From assembly GCA_965261775.1 (NCBI GenBank), contig OZ253477.1, forward strand, positions 930,001 through 994,000: a stretch of 64,000 nucleotides of DNA. Reading direction: 5' to 3'. The position numbers and the translations under genes are program-made. The DNA is from G965261775 sp965261775 (GTDB lineage: Bacteria; Pseudomonadota; Gammaproteobacteria; Eutrophobiales; Eutrophobiaceae). This document shows, piece after piece, positions 17,514 to 27,204 of the stretch. Every line of letters begins with the position of its first letter. Position 1 is the first letter of the stretch. A model generated the notes under the pieces. The model was not told where the DNA came from, made no database searches, and saw only the letters and a list, made by a program, of their open reading frames with translations.

Positions 17514-18773
17514 CTATCGCTTCATTGCATCAAAGAACGCCGCGTTGTTTTTGGTGCCCCTCAGACGTTCCAGCAGGAATTCTATGGCAGCGAATTCTTC
17601 CATCGGATGCAGTAATTTTCTGAGGATCCACATCTTCTGTAATTCATTCTCATCTGTCAGCAGTTCTTCACGGCGCGTGCCAGAACGATTGATATTGATG
17701 GCAGGGTAGATGCGTTTTTCCGCGATAACACGGTCCAGATGCAGTTCCATATTGCCGGTGCCCTTGAATTCTTCGTAAATGACATCATCCATTCTTGAGC
17801 CGGTTTCAATCAGGGCGGTGGCGATGATCGTGAGACTGCCACCTTCTTCAATATTACGTGCCGCTCCAAAGAAACGTTTGGGACGCTGCAGGGCGTTGGC
17901 ATCAACACCGCCGGTCAATACCTTGCCGGAAGCGGGGGCGACGGTATTGTAAGCGCGGGCGAGGCGCGTCATTGAATCGAGCAGGATCACCACGTCTCTT
18001 TTATGTTCAACCAATCGCTTGGCGCGTTCAACAACCATCTCGGCCACCTGAACATGACGGCTGGCGGGTTCGTCAAAGGTACTGGAAACCACTTCACCAC
18101 GTACCGAACGCATCATCTCGGTCACCTCTTCGGGACGTTCGTCAATGAGCAGCACGATCAAATACACTTCGGGATGATTATGTGTAATTGACTGGGCAAT
18201 GCTTTGCAGGATCATTGTCTTGCCCGCTTTGGGAGGAGAAACAATCAGGCCACGCTGACCCTTGCCAATAGGTGCCGCAAGATCAATGATCCGCGGGGTT
18301 AAATCTTCGGTACTACCATTGCCTATTTCCAGCGTCAAACGCTCGTGAGCAAACAGCGGGGTCAGATTTTCAAATAATATTTTGCCCTTCGCCTTACTTG
18401 GGATTTCAAAGTTGATCTCGTCAATTTTTAACAGTGCGAAGTAACGTTCACCATTTTTGGGCGGCCTGATTTTTCCGGAAGTATTATCGCCGGTACGCAG
18501 GTTAAAACGTTTTATCTGGCTGGGTGAAACATAAATATCGTCGGGACCGGCAAGATAGGAACTGTCCGAGGAACGTAAAAAACCAAACCCATCCTGCAGA
18601 ATTTCCAATACACCGTCACCGTAAATATCTCCACCCTTTTTGGCCTGCGCTTTGAGAATCTGAAAAATAACATCCTGCTTGCGAGAGCGGGCCATATTCT
18701 CGAGGCCGAGCTTGTCGGAGAGTGACACAAGTTCTGAGGCGGGTTTTTGTTTTAGTTCTGTTAGGTTCATCAA
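17514..18773 (-). CDS. rho: Transcription termination factor Rho
   Basis: Hexameric RNA-DNA helicase that terminates transcription. The 419 residues match the compact proteobacterial form without a long insertion. N-terminal MNLTELKQKPASELV leads into the RNA-binding cold-shock-like domain (GDGVLEILQDGFGFLRS near 50-70). The ATPase motifs are GQRGLIVSPPKAGKT (about 175-190, P-loop), and LLDSMTRLARAYN (Walker B and Q-loop area, about 270). trxA lies upstream on the same strand, a common gammaproteobacterial order. Confidence 0.97.
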   Translation of the reverse strand: MMNLTELKQKPASELVSLSDKLGLENMARSRKQDVIFQILKAQAKKGGDIYGDGVLEILQDGFGFLRSSDSSYLAGPDDIYVSPSQIKRFNLRTGDNTSGKIRPPKNGERYFALLKIDEINFEIPSKAKGKILFENLTPLFAHERLTLEIGNGSTEDLTPRIIDLAAPIGKGQRGLIVSPPKAGKTMILQSIAQSITHNHPEVYLIVLLIDERPEEVTEMMRSVRGEVVSSTFDEPASRHVQVAEMVVERAKRLVEHKRDVVILLDSMTRLARAYNTVAPASGKVLTGGVDANALQRPKRFFGAARNIEEGGSLTIIATALIETGSRMDDVIYEEFKGTGNMELHLDRVIAEKRIYPAININRSGTRREELLTDENELQKMWILRKLLHPMEEFAAIEFLLERLRGTKNNAAFFDAMKR

Positions 18774-18931
18774 TATACCTGGTATGGTTGCTCTATATGA
18801 TCGTGGACACGAACGTTAAAGAGATGTGTCCACAAGAAAAAACGACTTTTTTGTCTTAAAGGGGATATGGTTGTGATTAAAAAATAATACCGCGGATATA
18901 TATTATAGTGTAACTCAATTTCAGTATCCAG

Positions 18932-19267
18932 CTAAATATTGGCGTCAATAAACGCCTCCAATTGCGATTTTGACGTCGCCCCGACTTTGGTTGCGACGAT
19001 GTCCCCCTCCTTAAAGAGGATAAGCGTCGGAATACCTCTGACACCATAGGTCTGCGGTGTATTCTGGTTATCATCAATATTAATTTTAGCGACAGTGAGC
19101 CTGTCTTTGTACTGTTCGGCAAGTTCATCAAGCAGGGGGGCAATCATCTTGCAGGGGGCGCACCATTCGGCCCAGAAATCAAGGATGACGGGTTTCTCCG
19201 ATTTTAAAACATCATTCTCAAAACTAGAATCTGTGACATTTAATATATTAACATTCATTGATGGCAT
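18932..19267 (-). CDS. trxA: Thioredoxin
   Basis: Small cytosolic disulfide reductase. The active site WCAPC lies near residues 34-38, inside VILDFWAEWCAPCKMIAP, and the cis-Pro segment GIPTLILFKEG near 80. 111 residues from the first ATG (19267), which has AGGA four bases upstream; an ATG three codons in (19258) gives the usual 108 and is equally plausible. rho follows after 158 bp. It would serve as reductant for sulfate assimilation and ribonucleotide reductase. Confidence 0.96.
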   Translation of the reverse strand: MPSMNVNILNVTDSSFENDVLKSEKPVILDFWAEWCAPCKMIAPLLDELAEQYKDRLTVAKINIDDNQNTPQTYGVRGIPTLILFKEGDIVATKVGATSKSQLEAFIDANI

Positions 19268-19428
19268 ATGGTCCTGTTCGGATTGTTAAAAGTATCATTC
19301 CAACGAAATTGGAAATTAATTGCAAGCGACTTTTACAAAAAACATCCTCCTCTATAAAAAAAACGCTTGTTTATCATATAATTACTTCTTGGAAATCCCT
19401 TTCGAAAACACCCGGAGACGGATTGACA

Positions 19429-20097
19429 TCATCGCAGTATCCCGTTTATCCAGACGCCGATAGCGCTGACTTCCGATGGGCAAACGGCATGTTCCATGGG
19501 GTATTCGTTCCATTCAACGAGGTAGCCTTTCCGCTTCAACATCATGCTTGAATCACGTCCCTGCTCAAGGGGGATAACAGGGTCGGTAACGCCATGCGCC
19601 ATAAAAACCGGGGTATTTTTATTTGCCGCCGCGGCTTCTTCCTCAAGTCGCCCGGGCAAAGGTAGATAGGAGGACAGGGCAATGATGCCCGCCAGTCGTT
19701 CAGGATAACGCAGACCGGTATGCAGGGCGATGGCGCCACCTTGAGAAAATCCGGCAAGCACTGTTTTTTCAGGAGGAATACCGGCGTCCGTCTCTGCCCG
19801 GATATATCGACCAATAAGGTCTGCCGAGGCCTTGATGGATTTGGCGTCTTCCATTTCCCGCAAATCAGGTGATTTGATGTCATACCAGGCACGCATCCGC
19901 AGGCCGTTGTTGATGCTCACCGGGCGAACGGGCGCATTTGGAAAGATAAAACGAATACGGCCTGCCGCGCCTGGATTAAGCGCGGGGACGATATCTTCAA
20001 AGTCATGCCCATCCGCTCCAAGCCCGTGCAACCAGATGACGCTGATCTGATGTGATTCTTCGGCGTCAATAATGACAGCGTCTTTTTCAGAAAACAC
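19429..20097 (-). CDS. Alpha/beta-hydrolase, carboxylesterase/phospholipase family
   Basis: A 222-residue cytosolic serine hydrolase of the Abhydrolase_2 group (carboxylesterase II, acyl-protein thioesterase-like). WLHGLGADGHDFEDIVPAL near 24-42 forms the oxyanion region, GFSQGG near 115-120 holds the nucleophile, and Asp in HGVTDPVIPLEQG near 168 and His in PMEHAV near 201 complete the triad. No signal peptide. It is on the same strand as trxA but 160 bp upstream, so it is probably a separate unit. Confidence 0.9.
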   Translation of the reverse strand: MFSEKDAVIIDAEESHQISVIWLHGLGADGHDFEDIVPALNPGAAGRIRFIFPNAPVRPVSINNGLRMRAWYDIKSPDLREMEDAKSIKASADLIGRYIRAETDAGIPPEKTVLAGFSQGGAIALHTGLRYPERLAGIIALSSYLPLPGRLEEEAAAANKNTPVFMAHGVTDPVIPLEQGRDSSMMLKRKGYLVEWNEYPMEHAVCPSEVSAIGVWINGILR

Positions 20098-20202
20098 AAC
20101 GGTACTCTCGGTTTATCGTGACTAATGCCACAGGCTATATCCTGGATAATGTGGTATTTTTGTGGTTAAATGGCACCGGACAAGTCTATTGAAAATATCA
20201 CA

Positions 20203-20352
20203 ATGAACAGCTTCAATACATTGAATATCATCACCCGAGTTGGCGTCGTCGCTGTTGTTGCGTTATTCTTTATTTCTGCCTGTGGACAAAAAGGCAGGCT
20301 CTATCTGCCCCCTGAAAACGCCCATCATATCACAATCGTTTCACAATATTGA
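20203..20352 (+). CDS. lptM: LPS translocon maturation lipoprotein LptM (YifL-like)
   Basis: Very small lipoprotein of 49 residues. A hydrophobic signal segment ends in SACGQKGRLYLPPE; ACGQKG with Cys at the lipobox followed by LYLP is the hallmark of LptM, which helps LptD fold and form its disulfides in the outer membrane. I chose the ATG at 20203 over the longer frame beginning at 20170 because it puts a short charged end before the hydrophobic core. lysA begins 6 bp later, the classic neighbour. Confidence 0.82.
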   Translation: MNSFNTLNIITRVGVVAVVALFFISACGQKGRLYLPPENAHHITIVSQY

Positions 20353-20358
20353 TTCTTC

Positions 20359-21609
20359 ATGTCCGGGTTTTATTATCAGGAGGGCCTGTTACATGCCGAA
20401 GGCGTGCCCCTGGACAGGATCGTTGAAGAATTCGGCCTCCCCTGTTATGTCTATTCCCGTCGAGAAATTGAATCATGCTGGCAAGCCTTTAAACAGGCCC
20501 TGGCACCACACAAACATCTGATCTGTTACGCGGTAAAGGCCAATTCAAATCTGGCAGTGCTCAACCTCCTGGCGCGGCTGGGTTCGGGTTTTGATATCGT
20601 GTCCGCAGGTGAGCTATACCGCGTACTTGAGGCGGGCGGTGACAGCGACAAGGTGGTTTTTTCCGGTGTCGGAAAACGTGCGGACGAGATTCGGTTTGCG
20701 CTTGAGCAGAAAATTAAGTGTTTCAATATTGAGTCTGAAAGTGAATTAACCCGATTGAATACCATTGCCGCAGATATGAACGTGACAGCACCGATATCCT
20801 TTCGTGTCAACCCGGATGTGGACTCCAGGACGCATCCCTATATTTCAACCGGGCTTTCGGAAAACAAATTCGGGATTGCCTTTGAAACGGCGTTGCAGCG
20901 ATATCGGGAGGCGGCGACGATGAACCATATTAACGTCGTCGGCATTGACTGCCATATCGGCTCCCAAATCACAACCCTGAGCCCTTTTGAAGATGCCTTG
21001 AAAAAACTGCTGATATTGCTCAAGCAACTTGAACGGAACGGGATCAGACCAGGGCATATTGATGTCGGCGGCGGGCTGGGGATAAGCTACCGCGAGGAAA
21101 CTCCGCCGTCGCCGGACGCTTATGTCCGCACCATTGTTGAAACACTGACAAGTGACGATTATGAAATCATCATTGAACCGGGACGGCGTATTGTCGGCAG
21201 CGCCGGGGCCCTGTTGACCGAAGTACAGTATTTAAAGACAACGCCGGAGCGCAATTTTGCCGTGGTGGATGCGGCGATGAATGATTTTATCCGCCCGTCT
21301 TTTTACGGGGGCTGGCATGATATCAGGCGCATTGTCGAAGCGTCCGATGCAGAACAGCTTGTCTATGATGTCGTCGGGCCGGTATGTGAGACGGCTGATT
21401 TTCTCGGCAAGGATCGTGCGCTCAGATTAAAACAAGGTGATGTGCTGGCGATCAGCGACGTCGGCGCCTATGGTTTCAGCATGGCCTCTAATTACAATTC
21501 CCGCCCCCGCGTCGCGGAAATTATGGTTGATGGCGATAAGGCGTACGAAGTTCGCAAACGCGAAACGTTCGCTGAACTGGTAAAGGGGGAGTCACGGCTT
21601 CCTGAATAA
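20359..21609 (+). CDS. lysA: Diaminopimelate decarboxylase
   Basis: PLP enzyme that makes lysine from meso-diaminopimelate. 416 residues, full length. The PLP lysine is in CYAVKANSN near residue 58. Gly-rich phosphate-binding HIDVGGGLGISY lies near 230, and the dimer-interface Cys motif VVGPVCETADFLG lies near 340. It follows lptM closely. The usual next gene, dapF, is missing here; a methyltransferase follows instead. Confidence 0.96.
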   Translation: MSGFYYQEGLLHAEGVPLDRIVEEFGLPCYVYSRREIESCWQAFKQALAPHKHLICYAVKANSNLAVLNLLARLGSGFDIVSAGELYRVLEAGGDSDKVVFSGVGKRADEIRFALEQKIKCFNIESESELTRLNTIAADMNVTAPISFRVNPDVDSRTHPYISTGLSENKFGIAFETALQRYREAATMNHINVVGIDCHIGSQITTLSPFEDALKKLLILLKQLERNGIRPGHIDVGGGLGISYREETPPSPDAYVRTIVETLTSDDYEIIIEPGRRIVGSAGALLTEVQYLKTTPERNFAVVDAAMNDFIRPSFYGGWHDIRRIVEASDAEQLVYDVVGPVCETADFLGKDRALRLKQGDVLAISDVGAYGFSMASNYNSRPRVAEIMVDGDKAYEVRKRETFAELVKGESRLPE

Positions 21610-21648
21610 GTCCTCTGTCTCCAAACGCCGCCGTAAAAAATCAACGCC

Positions 21649-22323
21649 ATGAAACGTATTCCCGAACCCGAGTTGATGACCGAAACGGCGCAGGCAGCAG
21701 CCTATGCCAATGCGGATTTTGAGGAGCCGCACAGTCATTTCATCACATTACTAAAAGACAGGATCGGCCGTTATTTGCCTGAATCGGGCCGGGCGGTTGA
21801 TTTGGGCTGCGGCGCGGCGGACATCAGTATCCGTTTTGCCAGGGACTGGCCACGCTACCATATTGATGCGCTGGATGGCGCTTCCGCCATGCTGGCGGAG
21901 GCCCGTAAAGCACTCGCTGGTTCGGGTTTAACGGATCGAATTACCCTGATTGAGACCGGTATCAATGTTTCGTCACTCACGGAGCGGAATTACGATCTGA
22001 TATTGAGCAACAGCCTGTTGCATCATCTGCATGATCCGATGGTATTGTGGGAAACCATCAGGAACGCCGACGGGGCACCATACGTTTTCATTATGGATTT
22101 AATGCGCCCGGAAAATCAGACCCGGGTTGATGAGTTGCTGAACAAATATGCCGGAAATGAACCCGGGATATTACAACGCGATTTCGGCAATTCGTTGAGG
22201 GCGGCCTTTACCCCGGAGGAGGTCGAATCCCAGCTAAGTGCGGCCGGATTGGAAAAGTTAGGGGTTTCCGTTGTATCCGACCGTCACTTTATTGTCAGCA
22301 CCCCGGGGCAAGTTCCGGATTAA
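21649..22323 (+). CDS. Class I SAM-dependent methyltransferase
   Basis: A 224-residue Rossmann-fold methyltransferase. SAM-binding motif I is VDLGCGAADISIRFA near residue 47, acidic loop ALDGASAMLAEA near 74, and motif IV YDLILSNSLLHHLHDP near 114. The substrate is unknown; the fold is of the Methyltransf_25/UbiE-like sort. It is on the same strand as lysA with a gap of 39 bp and takes the position where dapF often sits. It overlaps the end of convergent glnII by four bases. Confidence 0.8.
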   Translation: MKRIPEPELMTETAQAAAYANADFEEPHSHFITLLKDRIGRYLPESGRAVDLGCGAADISIRFARDWPRYHIDALDGASAMLAEARKALAGSGLTDRITLIETGINVSSLTERNYDLILSNSLLHHLHDPMVLWETIRNADGAPYVFIMDLMRPENQTRVDELLNKYAGNEPGILQRDFGNSLRAAFTPEEVESQLSAAGLEKLGVSVVSDRHFIVSTPGQVPD

Positions 22324-23330
22324 GCCAAAGCCTCTTTTGTCGTCTTGACAATGACAGCCGCGACCTTGTAGGGGTCTGCATTGGAAGCGGGACGGCGATC
22401 TTCAAGACGTCCCTTCCAGCTATTCTCCACCGTGGCGACCGGAATACGAATTGACGCGCCGCGATCAGATACACCGAAACTGAACTGCTCAATGGATTGC
22501 GTTTCATGTCTGCCGGTGAGCCGTTTTTCATTCTCGGCGCCATAAACCACGATATGACGTTCAATATTCCTGCCAAACGCCTCACAGATACTGGTAAAGA
22601 CATCCTCACCGCCTGATTCACGCATAAAGCCGTTCGAGAAATTCGCATGCATACCCGAACCGTTCCAGTCAGCGTCTCCGAGCGGCTTCGGATGCCATTC
22701 AATGGCCAGTCCGTATTTCTCCGCAGTGCGTTCAAGCAGATAGCGGGCCAGCCAAGTCTGGTCACCGGCGCTTTTCGCGCTCATGGCAAATACCTGAAAT
22801 TCCCACTGACCTGCCGCTACCTCGGCGTTAATACCCTCTATATTAAGGCCGGCCTCAATACAAAGATCAAGGTGTTCTTCAACGACTTCCCGGCCATAGG
22901 CGTTATTGGCACCGACAGAACAATAGTACGGTCCTTGCGGGCGCGGATAGCCCGCATGCGGGAAGCCGGGCGGCAAATTGATGTTGGGATCCCACAAAAA
23001 GTATTCCTGTTCAAAACCAAACCAAAAATCATCATCTTCGTCATCAATGGTTGAGCGCCCGTTTGATTCGTGCGGGGTACTATCGGCATTCAGTACCTCC
23101 GCCATCACAAGATAACCGTTTTTACGATCCGGGTCGGGAATAATCGCAACCGGCTTTAACAAACAATCGGAAGCGCCGCTATCCGCCTGTTGGGTGGAAC
23201 TGCCGTCAAAGGACCATATCGGACAGTCTTCCAGTTCGCCAGAAAAATCCGATATTATCTGTGTTTTACTACGCAGGCTCTGGGTAGGTCTATACCCGTC
23301 AAGCCATATATATTCGAGTTTACTTTTCAT
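22320..23330 (-). CDS. glnII: Glutamine synthetase type II (eukaryote-like GSII)
   Basis: Makes glutamine from glutamate, ammonia and ATP. At 336 residues it is far shorter than bacterial GSI (about 470) and matches GSII. Diagnostic segments are EYIWLDGY at the start, WSFDGSSTQQA near 40, FGFEQEYFL near 104, GPYYCSVGANNAYGR near 132, and DWNGSGMHANFS near 223. It lacks the GSI adenylylation-loop Tyr, so GlnE control is not expected. The locus next to two DUF4124 genes resembles a glnA neighbourhood in other gammaproteobacteria, with GSII in place of GSI. Likely acquired, though codon use does not stand out. Confidence 0.93.
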   Translation of the reverse strand: MKSKLEYIWLDGYRPTQSLRSKTQIISDFSGELEDCPIWSFDGSSTQQADSGASDCLLKPVAIIPDPDRKNGYLVMAEVLNADSTPHESNGRSTIDDEDDDFWFGFEQEYFLWDPNINLPPGFPHAGYPRPQGPYYCSVGANNAYGREVVEEHLDLCIEAGLNIEGINAEVAAGQWEFQVFAMSAKSAGDQTWLARYLLERTAEKYGLAIEWHPKPLGDADWNGSGMHANFSNGFMRESGGEDVFTSICEAFGRNIERHIVVYGAENEKRLTGRHETQSIEQFSFGVSDRGASIRIPVATVENSWKGRLEDRRPASNADPYKVAAVIVKTTKEALA

Positions 23331-23578
23331 GATAAGTCGTTTTTCTCCCAGTTTATTACTTTAAAATACAGGAAAATATTATTTAAACCGAAGGCCCCAC
23401 ATTCTACTGCAATCTGAACAGGGCTCAGTTCATCTCCATTGCGCCCGGGTCTGCGGACATCAGCCGCCAGATGATATAGCTATTGTGATTGCTGTGCTTG
23501 TACGGAAGGCCAATTGTAGCATATTGGCGTTGCACCGCAACACACTGCCTGTTTTATCATACCGGAGACCGAACCCGG

Positions 23579-24532
23579 CTAACCCCAGTCTTCCCTCAGA
23601 AGCCGGACCAGTTCTCGACAGCTTTGCATCCTGTTTTTGACAGGTTTGAGCAGGCATGCCATGGTTACCGTCTCCAGTAAATTCGGGATCGGTGTACGTG
23701 AAAAAGATGATATGTCTGGTGGATCTTCATTCAGTATTTTCTGACTCATTTCGTCAACAGTCTCCGCCGCAAAGGGTAATCGGCTCGCTAAAATTTCATA
23801 AAGAATGACACCAAGGCTATAAATATCCGTTCTGTAGTCAATATCCGGGGTGCGCTGTATCTGTTCTGGTGACATGTATGCAATCGTTCCCTGAAGTTCA
23901 TCTGCATCGGTCATTGAATTCACTTTTTTATTAACCATTTTTTCCAGCGTACGAACTGACTCGTCGTTACCGCCGGTCTGTCTCCAGACCTTTGCCAGCC
24001 CCCAATCCATCAACAAGACTTCACCAAAGGGGCCAACCAGAACATTCTCTGGCTTGATATCACGATGAACAACATGATGGCTATGCGCATATTCCAGGGC
24101 ATAGGCGACCTGGATAATGACATTGATGAGTTGTTTCAGATCATAACGTTCACGATAATTGAGAATTTCACGCAGGGTATAACCGCGTACCAGTTTCATC
24201 GTGAAGTAGTAATGTCCTTTTATATCGCGGCCTAATTCATACGTAGGGACGGTATTGGGATGTTGTAGCAAAGCATTTATCCGCGCTTCCCGCAAAAAAC
24301 GTTTTTGCTCTATCAGATCATCGGCAAATTCAGGTCTTAGCTTTTTATAACAGATCGTACGCGACAGATAGCGATCTTTGCAGGACTGGATAATCGCCCT
24401 GCCGCCACGCGCAATCGTTTTGAAATAGACGTAACGCGTACTCTGATTGAGTTTGAGTGGCAACGCCTTGTCAGTGTCTTCCAGATAAACGACGGCGTAA
24501 TCATCATCCAGCATTTTCGGGAAAATCGTCAT
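23579..24532 (-). CDS. Serine/threonine protein kinase
   Basis: Hanks-type kinase of 317 residues with no transmembrane or extra sensor domain. The Gly-rich loop is present as ARGGRA (41-46), the ATP-binding Lys is in CYKKL (63-64), and the Glu of helix C is in REARINAL. The catalytic loop is HRDIKPEN (156-163). The metal motif is DWG (176-178) instead of DFG, a common bacterial variant. APE appears as SPE (221-223). So the kinase looks active. It lies between GSII and the divergent DUF4124 pair. Target unknown. Confidence 0.9.
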   Translation of the reverse strand: MTIFPKMLDDDYAVVYLEDTDKALPLKLNQSTRYVYFKTIARGGRAIIQSCKDRYLSRTICYKKLRPEFADDLIEQKRFLREARINALLQHPNTVPTYELGRDIKGHYYFTMKLVRGYTLREILNYRERYDLKQLINVIIQVAYALEYAHSHHVVHRDIKPENVLVGPFGEVLLMDWGLAKVWRQTGGNDESVRTLEKMVNKKVNSMTDADELQGTIAYMSPEQIQRTPDIDYRTDIYSLGVILYEILASRLPFAAETVDEMSQKILNEDPPDISSFSRTPIPNLLETVTMACLLKPVKNRMQSCRELVRLLREDWG

Positions 24533-24747
24533 GGATTATCCTTGGTAAAAATAGTCTTCTTTTGATATAATTTCCAAACGTCTATACAAATATTATAGAC
24601 AATGTCGCGAATTAAAATGGAAATCGGACTGACTGTAAATGCATACTGTATCTGAAAAAATAACGCCGGGGGAAAAAGATATTACAAGTAATATCAAAAA
24701 CGCAGTGATTGAATTGTATAATGATAACCCGGATTATTAATCCGACT

Positions 24748-25371
24748 ATGGAAGTTCATAAATTATCAGTCATCATATACCTTTTACCGGCGCTATTATC
24801 GGCGGAAACGGTATATAAATCCGTTGACGAAAAAGGACAAGTGCTTTTTACGGACATGCCACCTGAAAACGCCGAAAAAATAACCATTGAAGAGCCAAAT
24901 ATTATTTCAATATCCGCCCCGGAACAACCTGATCAGGAAACAGCGAATCGGGACAGGCACACTTCATATACTACCCTGGAAATTGTCAATCCGGTGGACG
25001 ATCAGATCATCACTGGAACACAAGGCAACTTTACGGTGGATGTTACTCTCAAACCGGATTTGGCGGAACAGGACGAGCTGGTTTTATTGATGGATGGCAA
25101 AGTGATGCAGAGCGGGAAAATAACACGATTCGTATTGAGTAATATTGATCGCGGGGCCCACACCCTTGAGGTCGCTGTTCGTAATGACAAAGAGAAACTG
25201 TCAAAACGTTCTCAACGTTCACAAGGAGTGACCGTGCATATACGCAGGACAGCCAAACTTGATACCCGGCTTGTTCCTGATCCGGATGTCGTTACACCGT
25301 TGAATCCTCCAAAACCCCCGAAGCCGGAGGTCTCGCCGCTGAACCCACCCAAACCGAAACCAACGGAATGA
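24748..25371 (+). CDS. DUF4124-containing exported protein, copy A
   Basis: Secreted or periplasmic protein of about 207 residues. A hydrophobic signal peptide (from the ATG at 24748, ending near LLSAE) is followed by a DUF4124 domain (VYKSVDEKGQVLFTDMPP). Then comes a beta-rich segment of about 95 residues and a Pro/Lys-rich tail with the doubled motif PLNPPKP. A 33-codon reading frame at 24639-24740 just ahead is not convincing. Its stop overlaps the start of copy B (ATGA). Function unknown; such proteins often lie beside glnA/ntrBC. Confidence 0.8.
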   Translation: MEVHKLSVIIYLLPALLSAETVYKSVDEKGQVLFTDMPPENAEKITIEEPNIISISAPEQPDQETANRDRHTSYTTLEIVNPVDDQIITGTQGNFTVDVTLKPDLAEQDELVLLMDGKVMQSGKITRFVLSNIDRGAHTLEVAVRNDKEKLSKRSQRSQGVTVHIRRTAKLDTRLVPDPDVVTPLNPPKPPKPEVSPLNPPKPKPTE

Positions 25372-25904
25372 TATTGGCAAAAATGTCTCTCATTGATATG
25401 AAAATCCCGATCCTGTTTTTGGGTCTCTTTTGCCTCTTCGCCGTACAGGCGGAAGGCATATACAAAACAGTTGATAAAGACGGAAACGTCCTTTTTTCCG
25501 ATACGCCTTCTCCGGGCGCTGAAGAAGTAGAACTGCCGGAAATTCAGATCATAAAAAGCATAAAACTGGAAGACCTCCCTTCTTTTCCTGTTCTGGACAA
25601 GGTTGAGAAGGGGGAAGAACGTTATCAGTCAATTACTATTATCGAACCGGAAGAGTCAACGGGTCTGCGTAGCAATAGTGGTGATTTTAAAATATCCGTC
25701 GCGCTGGAGCCCGCCCTCAAAGCGTCCCATCGCTTGGTCATCACTATGGACGGAGAAGAAGTCGCCAATGGCGTTGCAACCAGTATTTCAATTCAAAATG
25801 CCGATAGAGGGACACATCAGCTTGAGGCACGGGTAGTCGATACAGAAGACGAAACGCTCATCTCCACCAACAGCAGCTTCACCCTGTTGCGAACTGCTCA
25901 ATAA
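25368..25904 (+). CDS. DUF4124-containing exported protein, copy B
   Basis: Paralogue of the preceding gene with the same layout: signal peptide (core IPILFLGLFCLFAVQA), DUF4124 (IYKTVDKDGNVLFSDTPSPG), then the beta-rich segment (IIEPEE...RTAQ) without the Pro-rich tail. Shared residues such as DRGAHTLEV/DRGTHQLEA show a tandem duplication. ATG at 25368 overlaps the previous stop; 25398 is an equally good start by signal-peptide shape. Function unknown. Confidence 0.8.
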   Translation: MILAKMSLIDMKIPILFLGLFCLFAVQAEGIYKTVDKDGNVLFSDTPSPGAEEVELPEIQIIKSIKLEDLPSFPVLDKVEKGEERYQSITIIEPEESTGLRSNSGDFKISVALEPALKASHRLVITMDGEEVANGVATSISIQNADRGTHQLEARVVDTEDETLISTNSSFTLLRTAQ

Positions 25905-26101
25905 ATTACACTCGCATTCGAGATCCTTCATAAATCATTCGGAGTCAGCCCCGGCCCGCTTCCCCAAGGGCGCCGCGGCAAGAGATGACGATGGATAACA
26001 CCCGGGGACGAACGGGGGATGTGGCGTTGTTCTTTACAGAAGCCATCATAAGACTGTTTTTTAAATCCGTGGGAACCGACAGCGTCCGCCGTTATTCATT
26101 A

Positions 26102-27121
26102 TCAACAGGGTTCATTCAACCATTGGGCAAGCTGTTTAGCGTAATAGGTCAGGATACCATCAGCACCGGCGCGCTTGAACGACAGCATTAATTCCATAAC
26201 GGCGCTTTTTTCATCAAGCCAGCCATTGGCCGCGGCGGCCTTTAACATCGCATATTCGCCGCTCACATGATAGGCGCAGGTAGGTTTGCCAAACTCGCGT
26301 TTAATACGATAGATAATATCCAGACAGGGTAAACCGGGCTTCACCATCACCATATCGGCGCCTTCACCGATGTCCAGTGCCGTCTCAATCAGAGCTTCAT
26401 CACTGTTGGCCGGGTCCATTTGATAAGTATCCTTGTTGCCACCACCGAAATTGGCGCTTGAGCCGATGGCTTCCCGGAAGGGTTGATAGAAATTTGAGGC
26501 GTATTTTGCGGAATAGGCGAGGATACGGGTATTGATATGGTTTTTGGTTTCAAGCGCGGCGCGGATGGCGGCGATACGACCGTCCATCATATCAGACGGC
26601 GCGACAATATCGGCGCCAGCCACGGCGTGGGACAAGGCTTGTCTCACCAGGGCTTCCACCGTTATGTCGTTTAATACATAACCCGTCTCATCAGTCAGAC
26701 CGTCCTGCCCCGATAACGTATAGGGGTCAAGTGCAACATCGGTGATCAAGCCAAGTGAGGGACAGTGCTTTTTCAGTTGTCTGACCGCCTGTTGCACCAG
26801 ACCATCCGGATTCCACGCTTCGGCCGCGTCGTCGCTTTTCTTCGCCGCGTCAATGACCGGAAAAAGCGCGATGGCCGGTATTTTGAGTTCAAGCAGCGTC
26901 CGCGCCTCCTGAACGAGCAGATCAACGCTCAGACGTGCTGTCCCCGGCATGGACGCTATCTCCTCCCGCCGTTGCTCACCCTCAACAATAAACAGCGGGT
27001 AAATCAAATCATCTGTGGTCAATACCGATTCGCGCATCAGACGGCGCGAAAAGTCATCACGGCGCATCCTTCTGGGGCGTGTCGCCGGGAACGCTGCTTC
27101 TTTTGTAAAGTCAGTTGACAT
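26102..27121 (-). CDS. hemB: Delta-aminolevulinic acid dehydratase (porphobilinogen synthase)
   Basis: Condenses two 5-aminolevulinate molecules to porphobilinogen. 339 residues. Schiff-base lysines sit in YSAKYASNFY near 203-212 and MVKPGLPCLDI near 258. The segment DVALDPYTLSGQDG replaces the Cys-rich zinc site of Escherichia coli HemB (DVCLCEYTSHGHCG), so this is the magnesium/potassium-dependent type seen in Pseudomonas. It is transcribed alone and away from hemE and hemH. Confidence 0.96.
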   Translation of the reverse strand: MSTDFTKEAAFPATRPRRMRRDDFSRRLMRESVLTTDDLIYPLFIVEGEQRREEIASMPGTARLSVDLLVQEARTLLELKIPAIALFPVIDAAKKSDDAAEAWNPDGLVQQAVRQLKKHCPSLGLITDVALDPYTLSGQDGLTDETGYVLNDITVEALVRQALSHAVAGADIVAPSDMMDGRIAAIRAALETKNHINTRILAYSAKYASNFYQPFREAIGSSANFGGGNKDTYQMDPANSDEALIETALDIGEGADMVMVKPGLPCLDIIYRIKREFGKPTCAYHVSGEYAMLKAAAANGWLDEKSAVMELMLSFKRAGADGILTYYAKQLAQWLNEPC

Positions 27122-27204
27122 GATATAAAAATATACGGCGAGGAATGTTTCGGTAGCGGGCGAATAAGTGTAACCTAGAAATCAGAATATTAAAAATCTC
27201 CCTC

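Noticed and set aside
23999..24007. Kinase might be dead because DFG is DWG
   Set aside because: DWG is a frequent and active variant in bacterial Hanks kinases, and HRDIKPEN and the ATP Lys are intact.
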